In this document: positions 8,816 to 17,828 of the stretch, in pieces
Layout: each line of letters starts with the position of its first letter
Numbering within the stretch: position 1 is the stretch's first letter
DNA from: Oceanispirochaeta sp963676905
GTDB taxonomy: Bacteria; Spirochaetota; Spirochaetia; DSM-2461
Direction of reading: 5' to 3'
NCBI GenBank assembly: GCA_963676905.2
Contig: CAXXVE010000001.1
Span: 3,472,001-3,536,000 of the forward strand
Length of the DNA stretch: 64,000 nucleotides
Program-made: the position numbers and the translations under genes
Notes under the pieces: model-generated
Databases searched by the model: none
Seen by the model: the letters and a program-made list of their open reading frames with translations, nothing else
Told to the model about the DNA's origin: nothing

Positions 8816-10393
8816 TCAGATATCCCAGATATCCTCGAAGGAGTGACTTTTCTCGCAGTATTTACAGACGAACTTTGAATCGCTGGAACGGTTGAAGTGG
8901 GTCTTTACATGCTGATGTTTTTCAGGATGGGAGATACAGTTCTCATTCTTACATGAGATCTCCTCAAAATTGTAGATCTTGGGGGGCATGTGAAGGCGGA
9001 ACTTCTCGTGTACAGAGGCATCACGGATAATATTCAGGGTACACCCCGGGGCAATGGCCGAGATTTTTTTAATCTCAGTTTCGCTGAGCTCCATAATATC
9101 AGGCAGGGAGATGATTCCCTTGTAGATGGAGCGGTCATTGGAGTGAAATACTCCATGGGAGCTGCGGCAGTTGAACTTCAATATTCTTCTGATCTTATCG
9201 ATGCGGTTCCAGATGGCTTCTACATCCTGACCTGAACCGATGTGATCGATTACGATTCCCTCATCTACTGGTTTGATACCCACCTTGTAGCGGTCTTCTA
9301 CACGGCTTTTGCGGGTAACCGGAACATTTTCGATAAAGTGACCGCCCTTCTTTTTAGGTACAAGTCCCTCACCGTCAAAGTCGCCGCCGATCTTACCGCC
9401 GCACATTGAGATCTCAATGGTTCTTGTAAAGAAGCCGTTGACACTCTGTTCATCCCAGCCGTTGTAGCTTGTGTGGTCGAGGAATCCGGGGATGACAGGA
9501 TAGACCTTGTGTCTGGGAAGAGGATGGTAGAACTTGCTCTGAGGAGGGATTCTGTCCATGAACTCCCGGCGGAATGTCACTGCAGTTCTGAGCTGATGCT
9601 CCTTCTCTTTGACCTTGTCTCCCATCCGCTCAAGCTGAAGTCTTGTAAAATACCAGATATCAGCTACATCATCCTGTTCAAGGTACTCTTCTATGGTATC
9701 GAATTTTCGAACTTCAAAACCGTTCTCAATCATACGGTTCTCGTAGTAGTCGGGCATTGAAAGTTCAGCAGGAGCGACAAGATCGACTCTTACCTTGTCA
9801 AAAACCCTGAGGCCGTCAACCTTGGAGTGGACCGTTCTGCCGTGATAGAGGTCTCCTGTAAGTACAATATGAATTTCGCTGTTATCCCAGTTTTTCTTTT
9901 CGAGAAAGGTGAACTCGTCAAGAAACTCCTGGGTGGGATGCTCATGTTTTCCGTCACCGCCGTTGATAAATGCAGCCTTGTCGTAGTTCATCTTTCTGGC
10001 ATACTCACCCAGCTCTTCATCAAGGAAGTGGCAGACGCCCTCCTCCCCTGTGCGCATAATAAAAAGGGAGCGTTTGCTGTAGCCGAAGAGCATCTTGATT
10101 GTGTCGGAGTAGCTCTCCTGTTTTGCAAAAGAGGATGTACCGGCGTCAAATATGTTCAGCTTGATATCATGGAACTGACAGGCATTCCTGAAAGACTCCT
10201 TGGTCCTTGTGCTGTTTTCCATAAAGATCAGGTAGGCAGACATGTCGGGATCAACAATTCTGAATTCCGAAACATCCTCGTTGTTCAGATACTTCTTCTT
10301 AAGCTCCGCAGTTTTTCTGTAGAGATAGAGCTGCTCATCTCGTGAAAGGTCATTCACTACACCGATCGTTCTTCCGGCAAAGACATTTTTCAT
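8816..10393 (-). CDS. pyrBI: Fused aspartate carbamoyltransferase catalytic and regulatory chains (PyrB-PyrI)
   Basis: This 525-residue protein joins two subunits usually encoded apart. Residues ~1-340 are the catalytic chain, which condenses carbamoyl phosphate and aspartate in pyrimidine synthesis: STRTKESF (carbamoyl-phosphate site, about 60-67), HPTQEF, and HPLPR near 300 are all present. Residues ~370-525 are the regulatory chain: an allosteric nucleotide-binding half (VDEGIVIDHI start) and a zinc half with CKNENC and CKYC cysteine pairs. Such fusions are known, for example in Thermotoga maritima. The gene stands alone between a terminator and the P83/100 gene. Both active and zinc sites look intact, so it is predicted to be functional and nucleotide-regulated. 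Confidence 0.93.
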   Translation of the reverse strand: MKNVFAGRTIGVVNDLSRDEQLYLYRKTAELKKKYLNNEDVSEFRIVDPDMSAYLIFMENSTRTKESFRNACQFHDIKLNIFDAGTSSFAKQESYSDTIKMLFGYSKRSLFIMRTGEEGVCHFLDEELGEYARKMNYDKAAFINGGDGKHEHPTQEFLDEFTFLEKKNWDNSEIHIVLTGDLYHGRTVHSKVDGLRVFDKVRVDLVAPAELSMPDYYENRMIENGFEVRKFDTIEEYLEQDDVADIWYFTRLQLERMGDKVKEKEHQLRTAVTFRREFMDRIPPQSKFYHPLPRHKVYPVIPGFLDHTSYNGWDEQSVNGFFTRTIEISMCGGKIGGDFDGEGLVPKKKGGHFIENVPVTRKSRVEDRYKVGIKPVDEGIVIDHIGSGQDVEAIWNRIDKIRRILKFNCRSSHGVFHSNDRSIYKGIISLPDIMELSETEIKKISAIAPGCTLNIIRDASVHEKFRLHMPPKIYNFEEISCKNENCISHPEKHQHVKTHFNRSSDSKFVCKYCEKSHSFEDIWDI

Positions 10394-10424
10394 ATTAGTT
10401 CAAATACCTCTTTCAAGTAATAAA

Positions 10425-12053
10425 TTATTCGGATATGACTTCCTCCAGACTGTCGGCGTCAAGGGCTTTAACAGCCCCGGAATCACTCTGTACCAGAATC
10501 TTCCCATCGACAAAGACAAGGCCCGTATCGGGATGGACCGTGACAGTGCTGAGTTTTTTCAATTCCAGGGATTTTGAGTACAATCCGACAGACCAGTTCT
10601 GTCCATTGCGGGTTATCATAAATAGATTGTCACCCCGTGTCCATATATTGGTCCCTGGATATATTTCATCGCTGCTCTCTTTTACAACTTCAAGAGCTTC
10701 TGTATCCAGTATAAGGGCTTTCACCCTTGAGTTGACTTCATTTTTTCCGGCAATAAGAACAACCCCGTCATCCACTTCAACAAAGGATGTGCCCCGGACA
10801 CTGTTCAACCCCGATCTCTGCAGAATCTGCCCCTCTTCTGTAACTTTTACAAGAGATCCGAAGGACGCAGGATCGGCAGATTTGTCGACAAGGATAAACC
10901 AGTAACCCACAGGTTCAGGCTCTTCACTTGAGAGGACGACTGCAGACTCGGAGGCCATCTCATTGACATCTTTTGCGATCTCCTCGCGCATGTCAGCCAC
11001 CTGCTCCTGCTCTTTGTCAATCTCCTCCTGCTTCTCCTCAACCCTGTCCCGTGCATCCTGGACTTCGGCCTTCTCCTCCTGGACGGCAGCTTTTTCTTCC
11101 TCTACCGCGGCCTTTTCCTCTTCAAGCTGCTGAATATCCTCTTTGATCTGTTCCTCTTCCGGGCTGCCCTCTTCGGCCTGTGCAAGATCATCCTGCTTCT
11201 CGGCAATGGCCTGGTCCACAGTCTGTTCCTTTTCATCCAGGGCCTGGGCTTTTTCCTCTACAACCCTGTCCTGTTCATCAACAGCAGCCTTCTCCTGATC
11301 CACAGCATCCTGCCGCTGATCAAGCTCATCTTCACGGATTTCAACCATCTCCTTCCTGCTGTCCAGTCCACGGTCTTCCTCCTTCTGCATCTCTTCAACT
11401 ACTTCAGGTTTGGAGATTGTGGATGTATCGAGGGAACTTTGAACCGTACCGTCACCGGATTTAAGAGGAATCACAATCCGTGATTTACCGGCCCATTCGG
11501 AGTAATGAGTGGACAGACCGGCTGTATTCTGTGTCAAATGGGAGAGAACACCCTCTTTATAGCGGCCCTTGAAATGATCAAGGTTCTGATAATATACGGC
11601 GTTGTAATATGTAACAAATTCTGCAAGAACAGCAGCATTGCTGTCGGAATAATCGAAGGTTGCCTTCAAATAGGAGGCGATTATATTACGAAGGTTTCTG
11701 ATATGGTCCACATGGGCACCTTCCAGAATAAAAAGGATATCAGCATCCAGGCCGTTTTCAACCTCGGGCTGAAAAGAACGGATGATTCTGTATTTGTTTC
11801 CGTAACTGATATCACTCCCGTCCTGCGAGGCCAGCCAAGTACCGATCCCTCCAATCTCCTCACGGGTGTTGAACTCATCAGGGGATGTCGGTCCCACATA
11901 GTTTTCAAACACGATTTCCGCGCTTCTGTCTCCCACACTTCTAAGTTCTTCTTCAGAAACACTTTGGGAGTATAGAAAGGGAACTGTCAAAACAAGAAAA
12001 ACAAGGGCTGATATTTTTTTCAAAGGGGACCTCCGGAAATGGGACACTACCAA
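10425..12053 (-). CDS. P83/100 family spirochaetal exported protein
   Basis: This 542-residue protein has a signal peptide (about 1-30, ISALVFLVLTVPFLYS). Residues ~35-200 match the conserved N-terminal domain of the Borrelia P83/100 family (SVGDRSAEIVFENYVGP, an IGGIGTWL segment, FILEGAHVDHIRNLR). Residues ~225-350 are a highly charged Glu/Gln/Lys coiled coil, and residues ~370-540 look like a beta-propeller-type domain with repeated VxVDxGxVL strands. The family is known from spirochaetes as a surface or periplasmic protein of unclear role. It lies 41 bases downstream of the exported propeller protein and may share its transcript. The family call rests on the N-terminal domain. Confidence 0.83.
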   Translation of the reverse strand: MVVSHFRRSPLKKISALVFLVLTVPFLYSQSVSEEELRSVGDRSAEIVFENYVGPTSPDEFNTREEIGGIGTWLASQDGSDISYGNKYRIIRSFQPEVENGLDADILFILEGAHVDHIRNLRNIIASYLKATFDYSDSNAAVLAEFVTYYNAVYYQNLDHFKGRYKEGVLSHLTQNTAGLSTHYSEWAGKSRIVIPLKSGDGTVQSSLDTSTISKPEVVEEMQKEEDRGLDSRKEMVEIREDELDQRQDAVDQEKAAVDEQDRVVEEKAQALDEKEQTVDQAIAEKQDDLAQAEEGSPEEEQIKEDIQQLEEEKAAVEEEKAAVQEEKAEVQDARDRVEEKQEEIDKEQEQVADMREEIAKDVNEMASESAVVLSSEEPEPVGYWFILVDKSADPASFGSLVKVTEEGQILQRSGLNSVRGTSFVEVDDGVVLIAGKNEVNSRVKALILDTEALEVVKESSDEIYPGTNIWTRGDNLFMITRNGQNWSVGLYSKSLELKKLSTVTVHPDTGLVFVDGKILVQSDSGAVKALDADSLEEVISE

Positions 12054-12094
12054 CTATTATAGAAACAAAAAGATCAAGTTTCAGCCGTTTTTTA

Positions 12095-13537
12095 TTAAAA
12101 AGATTTCAGCTCATCACGAATCCTGTTCATTACAGCCCTGTCTGCACTGCTTTGCTGGAGCTGTGCATAAAAACTCATCATTGTTCTGACCGAAGCATTG
12201 CCGTTGTAACGGCCCAGAGCGGCGGCACTGCTGACTGCCGAAAGATTCAGGTTTCTGTTTGAGGGGTACCGGGCATGAGTCTTCTGTATGGCAAGCATGC
12301 TCCTGCCGTCACTGTCCAGTCCGATTCGTCCCAGCCCCTCCAGAAGGAGCGTCAGATTGTCAGGGTCCGACTCCAGAACCGTCAGGTTCAGCAGAATCTC
12401 TCTGCTTTTGAGATTTCCCCACTGCCCGAGAATGCGGTAGATGCGGTACCGGCTGTAACTGTCCAGGCTTTTTCTGTGTACATCATATGAAACCACATGG
12501 CTGTCCGCAATGACCTCCTGTAGAACAAGATCATAGTCAGGATTTTTGCTGACAAGCTCCTGAAAGCTTTTTGCTGATTCCAGTTCCAGAAGGAGTTCAT
12601 TAAGATACGAAGGCTCTGCCTTGAGAAGGGGAAGGAGCGGAGCCCCTCCGCGGGCGGCAAAAAGGGCGGCCCTTTTCATTTCGCCGGGGATCACAATCAT
12701 GCCGCTGCTCCGGCCCGGATTGCCGCCTGACTGATAGAGAGGGTCATATGACTCTTCCCCCGCCTCCATGGCCTCCATAAACCAGTCCTGACGTCCTGCT
12801 ATAATCTTGTTATTGGCCGAAACCAGAACCTTTTCATCTGGAAAAATAACCCCTTCTGCAAGGGGAGACTGACTCTCTTCCAGGGAGTTGGCAGCAGGAT
12901 TGAAGATCTTCCATCTTCCGCCGGGACTCTGCCAGTAAAGCTCCTCATCCCGGGCCAGAATATGGCTGAAGGACTCATCGATCCCCTCGCCCTCTACTCC
13001 TGCTGCAGAAACAAATGAGGTCCCCTCTCCACCTGTGAGAAGAAGACCGCGATGAGTGGCAAAAAGCACTGTAACATGGGAGGTCCAGGGCATCTTCCAT
13101 ACGACAGTCCCCCGCCGGTCTATGCAGAAGAGCACACTGTCGGAGCCCAGAAGGTAGATTGTGCCGTAGGGATCTACTGCGGGAGGCAGGACAGGTTCTG
13201 AATCCAGGGGGATTCTCCAGAGCTCCCTGCCGCCGGGGCTGACAGATATAAACTCATTTATGGAATTGATAACAAGGATACTGCCGTCGGGAGAGACAAC
13301 CGTGAAAAGCTTCAGCCTGCGGCCGGGTCTGTAGTTCCAGTACTCCCGGCCTGTTACACTGTCAAGGCAGTGAAGGGCTCTGTCGTCGGCGGAGCTGTAG
13401 ATCCTGCCGTCCATGCCCTGGGCGGGGGGTGTTGTAAGAACACCTGCTATTGCCGTCTCCCAGGCGGAGAGGGGCAGAATCGGCAGTATCAGCAGAAGAG
13501 CGGTGATAAAAAGCCGGCAGGAGTCCTTTTTGATCAT
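12095..13537 (-). CDS. Exported PQQ-like beta-propeller protein with helical C-terminus
   Basis: This 480-residue protein has a signal peptide (about 1-25, ITALLLILPILPLSA). Residues ~30-260 contain repeats typical of PQQ-like propellers (ALHCLDSVTGREYWNYRPG, VSPDGSILV, VDPYGTIYLLGSD, CIDRRGTVVWKMP). The repeats lack obvious PQQ-binding enzyme residues, so it is probably a binding protein rather than a dehydrogenase, similar in build to BamB-like or surface proteins. Residues ~310-480 are alpha-helical and resemble HEAT repeats. Its start overlaps the stop of the upstream methyltransferase by 4 bases (ATGA), and P83/100 follows. I assign no precise function. Confidence 0.78.
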   Translation of the reverse strand: MIKKDSCRLFITALLLILPILPLSAWETAIAGVLTTPPAQGMDGRIYSSADDRALHCLDSVTGREYWNYRPGRRLKLFTVVSPDGSILVINSINEFISVSPGGRELWRIPLDSEPVLPPAVDPYGTIYLLGSDSVLFCIDRRGTVVWKMPWTSHVTVLFATHRGLLLTGGEGTSFVSAAGVEGEGIDESFSHILARDEELYWQSPGGRWKIFNPAANSLEESQSPLAEGVIFPDEKVLVSANNKIIAGRQDWFMEAMEAGEESYDPLYQSGGNPGRSSGMIVIPGEMKRAALFAARGGAPLLPLLKAEPSYLNELLLELESAKSFQELVSKNPDYDLVLQEVIADSHVVSYDVHRKSLDSYSRYRIYRILGQWGNLKSREILLNLTVLESDPDNLTLLLEGLGRIGLDSDGRSMLAIQKTHARYPSNRNLNLSAVSSAAALGRYNGNASVRTMMSFYAQLQQSSADRAVMNRIRDELKSF

Positions 13538-14721
13538 CCGTCCCGCCTGAACCTTACAACGGATTCCATATGGCTTGTATGGGGATAGAAATCAAATCCC
13601 CGGGCCGAATCTATAAGGTAGCCGCCTTCAAGCAGAGCCTTTGTATCCCGGGCCTGTGTGACAGGATCACAGGAAACATAGACCAGTCTGGGGACAGCCA
13701 TTTTAACAAGAAACTTAACAACGTCTTCCGAGAGGCCTGTCCGGGGAGGGTCAACCACGGCAAAGTCAGCCTGCCTGCCCCCGTTTCCTTTAAGCCATTT
13801 TTCCATGGACTGGCCGAAGAATTCAAAGGAACTTCCCGACATGTTTTTTCTGTAATACGGTTCTGTTTCAGGGTTCATTTCAATGCCTGTAATTTCAGAG
13901 TAGTAGTCTTTCAGGAATACTGAAAAGAGTCCGACACCGCTGTAGAGATCCATAGCATGGCCCGAAGGTGCCGAATTCCCCTGAGTACCTCCGCCTATGC
14001 AGAAATCAGTAACATAGCTTATCAGCTCGGGGAGCAGGGAAAGATTGCTTTGAAAGAACTGATTTGAACAGAAGCTTACGGACCTACCCAGGATTTCAAG
14101 GGTAATATCCTTACTCTCTGTACCGGTCCAGTATTGATCCTCTGTCCCGAAACAGGTCTCTCTTTCAGTCGTAAGGGGTACACCCGCTTCAAGAAAACGG
14201 TTGAGAGCGGGAACAAGAACCGGGCACTGCTGAACAGGAATGACAGAATTCGCCGCCCTCTTCATAAATCCGGGCCCCTCGGGAGAACTGTGAAACTGGA
14301 CACGGTTTCTGTAGCCTCTGGGCTTTGACGGAGCAAAGGAGAAATCACCGGGCAGTTCAGCCCCGGCAAAACGGGAGAAGTGCTCACGGATAAAGGAGGT
14401 CTTGAAAAGAAGCTGCTCACTGTAATCAATATGCTGCATATTGCATCCGCCGCATTTCCCATAGAGGGGGCAGAAGGGTTCCACCCGTTTTTCCGACTCC
14501 GTCTTCAGTGATACAAGACGTCCTCTTGAGAATTTTTTGCCGCTTTTGACAATACTGATTTCAGCCTCTTCACCGGGCAGAACCGAGGGAACAAATACGA
14601 CTTTCCCGTCCAGACGAAACAGTGCATCTCCTCCCGGTACAAGCTTTTCTGCAATTGAAGAAAAACATTGTTCACCATTTCTATAACCTATATCGCGATT
14701 GTTACTTTTCATTTTGTTCAT
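13534..14721 (-). CDS. rlmD: 23S rRNA (uracil-5)-methyltransferase, RumA/RlmD family
   Basis: This 395-residue protein has an N-terminal TRAM domain (about 25-85) that binds RNA. It is followed by the CX5CGGC iron-sulphur motif (CPLYGKCGGC, near residue 90) with a fourth cysteine in QQCPVL. The C-terminal SAM-dependent methyltransferase has DLYSGVGLFS (SAM binding), VVDPPRTG and the catalytic cysteine motif VSCDP. It methylates the C5 of a uridine in 23S rRNA; which uridine cannot be read from sequence, so the gene symbol follows the commonest family name. The start is not well supported: no good ribosome binding site precedes 14721, and MKSNN at 14712 is an alternative. It is first in a unit with the exported propeller gene. 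Confidence 0.87.
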   Translation of the reverse strand: MNKMKSNNRDIGYRNGEQCFSSIAEKLVPGGDALFRLDGKVVFVPSVLPGEEAEISIVKSGKKFSRGRLVSLKTESEKRVEPFCPLYGKCGGCNMQHIDYSEQLLFKTSFIREHFSRFAGAELPGDFSFAPSKPRGYRNRVQFHSSPEGPGFMKRAANSVIPVQQCPVLVPALNRFLEAGVPLTTERETCFGTEDQYWTGTESKDITLEILGRSVSFCSNQFFQSNLSLLPELISYVTDFCIGGGTQGNSAPSGHAMDLYSGVGLFSVFLKDYYSEITGIEMNPETEPYYRKNMSGSSFEFFGQSMEKWLKGNGGRQADFAVVDPPRTGLSEDVVKFLVKMAVPRLVYVSCDPVTQARDTKALLEGGYLIDSARGFDFYPHTSHMESVVRFRRDG

Positions 14722-14769
14722 ATTGTAATACTATGGGGGTCAGTTCTGAAATAATCCATGGAATGATAT

Positions 14770-15426
14770 ATGAGTAAAATTAACGAAAAATTCAAGCAGA
14801 ATGTCGCCAGTATACCCACGATCAAGAGGCTACCATCCTATCTGAATCTTGTAAAGCGAGCCGCTTCCGAGGGAGTACAGATCATATCTGCCACCAATAT
14901 AGCCAAAGAGCTGGACCTTGAGCCCATTCAGGTCAGAAAGGATCTTGCTGTTACAGGAATTATTGGTAAACCTAGAATCGGCTATAACGTAGATGAGCTG
15001 ATCGAGGCAATTCAGTCCTTTCTCAACTGGGACGTAAAACACAAGGCTATTGTTGTAGGATGCGGTAACCTCGGTTCCGCTCTGATGAACTACGGAGAGC
15101 TTAAAAGCCACGGCCTTACAATTGTAGGTGCTGCTGATGCAAGCCCCGAAAAAGTTGGCACAGAGAAGATGGGCGTGAAGGTTTCACCTGTTGAGGACCT
15201 CCCCTCTCTGATCAAATCCACGGGAGCGACAATGGTCATTCTGACCGTACCTCCCGTCCATGCTCAGAGTGTCGCAGACATCCTCGACTGTACGGACATC
15301 AAGGCGATCTGGAACTTTACAAATGTTAAACTGAAAATTGCCGACAGGATTCTTGTACTGATGGAAGACCTTTCTTCGGGATTCGCGGTTCTGTCCTTTC
15401 ATCTCCCCTTCTACAAGGAAGAGTAG
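14770..15426 (+). CDS. rex: Redox-sensing transcriptional repressor Rex
   Basis: This 218-residue protein has the two domains of Rex. Residues ~1-85 form the winged helix (TIKRLPSYLNLVKR, LEPIQVRKDLAVTG, IGYNVDELI). Residues ~90-218 form a Rossmann fold with the dinucleotide-binding GCGNLGSAL motif and the conserved ILTVPPVHAQ segment. Rex binds DNA when NAD+ dominates and leaves it when NADH rises, so it usually derepresses fermentation genes. The divergent gap to the rlmD gene (14722-14769) is only 48 bases and shows no clear Rex operator. The next gene, a DinB-fold protein, lies 52 bases downstream. Confidence 0.95.
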   Translation: MSKINEKFKQNVASIPTIKRLPSYLNLVKRAASEGVQIISATNIAKELDLEPIQVRKDLAVTGIIGKPRIGYNVDELIEAIQSFLNWDVKHKAIVVGCGNLGSALMNYGELKSHGLTIVGAADASPEKVGTEKMGVKVSPVEDLPSLIKSTGATMVILTVPPVHAQSVADILDCTDIKAIWNFTNVKLKIADRILVLMEDLSSGFAVLSFHLPFYKEE

Positions 15427-15478
15427 TATCATCAATTCGCCGGGGCCTGAAGGGAACCGGTCAGTGCGGGAGGTTTGC

Positions 15479-15952
15479 ATGAAGACCCTGCTCAGAGGGC
15501 TGGCTGACAGCCCATCCATTCTGGAAGATCTTTTACGGGAAGTCCCCTACGGACGTTTGAATTATACCTTAAAAGACAGCTGGTCGATCATGCAGCATCT
15601 GGATCACCTTTTAGAGGTCCAGGATGTATTCACCCGGCGGATTGAACTTTTCAGAGACAGTGAGAGTCCGGTGATTGCAGGCTTTCAGCCTGACAATACT
15701 CCCCGTGAAGTCTCAGAATCATCAGAAATCCCGTCACTCCTCAGGCAGTTCAAAAAAAGCAGAGAAGCTCAGCTCACTCTGATCGAGAGCCTCCCCCGTG
15801 ATGTTTTTGCAAGACAGGCCTCCCACTCCGAGCATATTGTGCCCTTGAGTTTCCAGCGTATGCTCACACATTTCCTGTCCCATGACCACTTTCACATCTA
15901 CAGAATTGAAGAACTCGGTGCTGTTCATGAGGATCTGATTACACGCTGGTAG
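15479..15952 (+). CDS. DinB/YfiT-fold putative metal-dependent protein
   Basis: This 157-residue protein is predicted to be a four-helix bundle of the DinB superfamily. Histidines typical of the metal site are present: H in the MQHLDHLLEVQD helix (about residue 40) and the HFLSHDHFHIYRIEEL helix near residue 130. Members include thiol transferases and many uncharacterised proteins, so the reaction is unknown. The ATG at 15479 is preceded by a GGGAGG ribosome binding site; an in-frame start at 15464 would lie on top of that site and is rejected. It follows rex on the same strand and may be cotranscribed. Confidence 0.77.
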   Translation: MKTLLRGLADSPSILEDLLREVPYGRLNYTLKDSWSIMQHLDHLLEVQDVFTRRIELFRDSESPVIAGFQPDNTPREVSESSEIPSLLRQFKKSREAQLTLIESLPRDVFARQASHSEHIVPLSFQRMLTHFLSHDHFHIYRIEELGAVHEDLITRW

Positions 15953-15979
15953 AATCCCCTTTCATTCTCTTCCTTTAAC

Positions 15980-16009
15980 AAAAAAAAATCCCGGACATAC
16001 TGCCCAGGA
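15980..16009 (-). terminator. Rho-independent terminator after the ABC-F gene
   Basis: On the minus strand TCCTGG (16009-16004) pairs with CCGGGA (15994-15989), with one T-G pair and a 9-base loop. A run of nine T residues follows (15988-15980). It is 20 bases past the ABC-F stop. Confidence 0.75.
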
Positions 16010-16028
16010 TCTATTTCTGAATTTGAAA

Positions 16029-17666
16029 TTATATGGTCATTCTCTGGTGGCTTCCGCCGTAGAGCTTGTCTCTTGTACTCTTGACCTCTTCACTGTCCAG
16101 ATAGGCTTCAAAGCTGAGCTTTCTGTCAATAACTCCGCCGGGAGTAAACTCAATAATTCTGTTGGCAATGGTATTGATGAACTCATGGTCATGGCTGCTG
16201 AAAAGGACAACTCCTCCGAACTTGATCAGACCGTCGTTGAGACTTGTAATTGATTCAAGGTCCAGGTGAGCCGTGGGATCGTCGAGAACGATACAGTTGG
16301 CCTTGCTGAGCATCATTCTTGAAAGCATACAGCGGACCTTTTCCCCTCCTGAAAGGACCTTTACCTTCTTAAGGGATTCATCCCCTGAAAAGAGCATGCG
16401 TCCGAGGAAACCTCTTACATAAGCGTCGTCCTGCTCTTCGGAGTACTTTCTGAGCCAGTCGGTCATATTCTCATCTGTATCGAAAAAGGCTGTGTTGTCT
16501 TTGGGAAAATAGGACTGGCTTGTGGTTACACCCCAACTGTAGGAACCGGTATCGGGTTCCATGTTGCCCATGACAATCTCCATAAAGGCTGTTTTCGCCT
16601 GGTTGTTCGGCCCCACAAGTCCGACCTTGTCGCCGTTATCGATTGTGATATCCCAGTTTTTGAAGAGTTCCTCACCGTCAATTGTCTTGGAGATGCCCTT
16701 TGCCTCGAGGATAATTGTTCCAGGTTCTCTGTCGGGCTCGAACCCTACATAGGGGAAGCGGCGTGAGGTTCTGGGAAGTTCATTGAGTTCCAGTTTATCA
16801 AGTTCTTTCTTACGGGATGTTGCCTGCTTTGACTTGGCGGCATTGGCGCTGAATCGCTGGATGAATGCCTTGAGTTCGGCAGCCTTGGCTTCCTGCTTCT
16901 TGGCCTGGTCCTTGCGCTGCAGGGCTGCCAGCTGACTTGCCTGCTGCCAGAACTCGTAGTTACCCACATAAATGGAGATCTTGCCGTAGTCAATGTCGGC
17001 AATATGGGTACAGACCTTGTTGAGGAAGTGTCTGTCATGGGACACGACGATAACAGTGTTCTGAAAACCGTAGAGGAAGTTTTCAAGCCATCTGATGGAC
17101 TCGATATCAAGGTGGTTGGTGGGCTCATCGAGAAGGAGGACATCGGGGTTTCCGAAGATCGCCTGTGCCAGAAGGATTCTGACCTTGTATGTATCGTCCA
17201 CATCGGCCATCAGCTTGTCGTGGAACTCCTCGCCTACACCGAGACCCGCAAGCAGTGTGGCCGCTTCGCTCTCGGCTTCCCAGCCGTTCATCTCGGCGAA
17301 CTCCGCCTCAAGCTCAGAGGCGCGGATACCGTCCTCGTCAGAAAAGTCCTCTTTCATATAGATTGCATCTTTCTCAGTCATAATCTCATAGAGCTTTTTA
17401 TACCCCATGATTACGGTATTGAGAACTGTATGTTCATTGAATGCATAGTGATCCTGAGCCAGCACAGCGAGTCTTTCTCCGGGAGGGAGAATGACATCAC
17501 CCGAGTCCTGCTCGATTTCTCCGGAGAGGATTTTAAGAAATGTTGATTTACCGGAGCCGTTAGCGCCGATCAGGCCGTAACAGTTGCCTGGAGTAAACTT
17601 GATGTTTACATCTTTAAAAAGAACTCTCTTGCCGAAAGAGAGGGTTATATTGCTTGCTGTGATCAA
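16029..17666 (-). CDS. ABC-F family ATPase (YkpA/YbiT type) with altered second ATPase site
   Basis: This 545-residue protein has two ABC ATPase domains and no membrane segment, as in ABC-F translation factors that act at the ribosomal E site or give antibiotic protection. Domain 1 (about 1-250) has GANGSGKST (Walker A) and LLLDEPTNHLD (Walker B), but its signature reads VDDTYKVR instead of LSGGxxxR. The linker (about 250-305) has the ABC-F SRKKELDKL helix. Domain 2 (about 310-530) has the signature LSGGEKVR, a degenerate Walker A (GPNNQAKT) and LDDPTAHLD, where the catalytic Glu is Asp. Degenerate second Walker A motifs occur in YkpA relatives; the other changes are less usual. It is a single-gene unit with its own promoter and terminator. 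Confidence 0.9.
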   Translation of the reverse strand: MITASNITLSFGKRVLFKDVNIKFTPGNCYGLIGANGSGKSTFLKILSGEIEQDSGDVILPPGERLAVLAQDHYAFNEHTVLNTVIMGYKKLYEIMTEKDAIYMKEDFSDEDGIRASELEAEFAEMNGWEAESEAATLLAGLGVGEEFHDKLMADVDDTYKVRILLAQAIFGNPDVLLLDEPTNHLDIESIRWLENFLYGFQNTVIVVSHDRHFLNKVCTHIADIDYGKISIYVGNYEFWQQASQLAALQRKDQAKKQEAKAAELKAFIQRFSANAAKSKQATSRKKELDKLELNELPRTSRRFPYVGFEPDREPGTIILEAKGISKTIDGEELFKNWDITIDNGDKVGLVGPNNQAKTAFMEIVMGNMEPDTGSYSWGVTTSQSYFPKDNTAFFDTDENMTDWLRKYSEEQDDAYVRGFLGRMLFSGDESLKKVKVLSGGEKVRCMLSRMMLSKANCIVLDDPTAHLDLESITSLNDGLIKFGGVVLFSSHDHEFINTIANRIIEFTPGGVIDRKLSFEAYLDSEEVKSTRDKLYGGSHQRMTI

Positions 17667-17706
17667 AAGGATCTCCTGTTCATTACTATTTTTTTACGCA
17701 ACTGAA

Positions 17707-17735
17707 AACTTATTGATAAAGTCCGTTAATGTCAA
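17707..17735 (-). promoter_or_regulatory. Promoter candidate for the ABC-F gene
   Basis: On the minus strand TTGACA (17735-17730) is followed after 17 bases by TAAGTT (17712-17707). The -35 is perfect and the -10 is weak. The start codon lies 40 bases downstream at 17666. Confidence 0.45.
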
Positions 17736-17828
17736 TAGTTAAACAGGAAAGGGGCCCACTGCAGCGCAGAAGACCCCTCAACATAATTTTGTCTTATTCT
17801 AACTGTTTCAGTCTGCTTTTCTTAAACT

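Noticed and set aside
10960..11400. Apparent tandem DNA repeat in the P83/100 gene
   Set aside because: The repetition is a Glu/Gln/Lys coiled coil at protein level; the DNA units vary in length and sequence.
17752..17790. Hairpin after ppdK as a terminator
   Set aside because: AGGGG/CCCCT arms are separated by a long loop and no T run follows on the minus strand.
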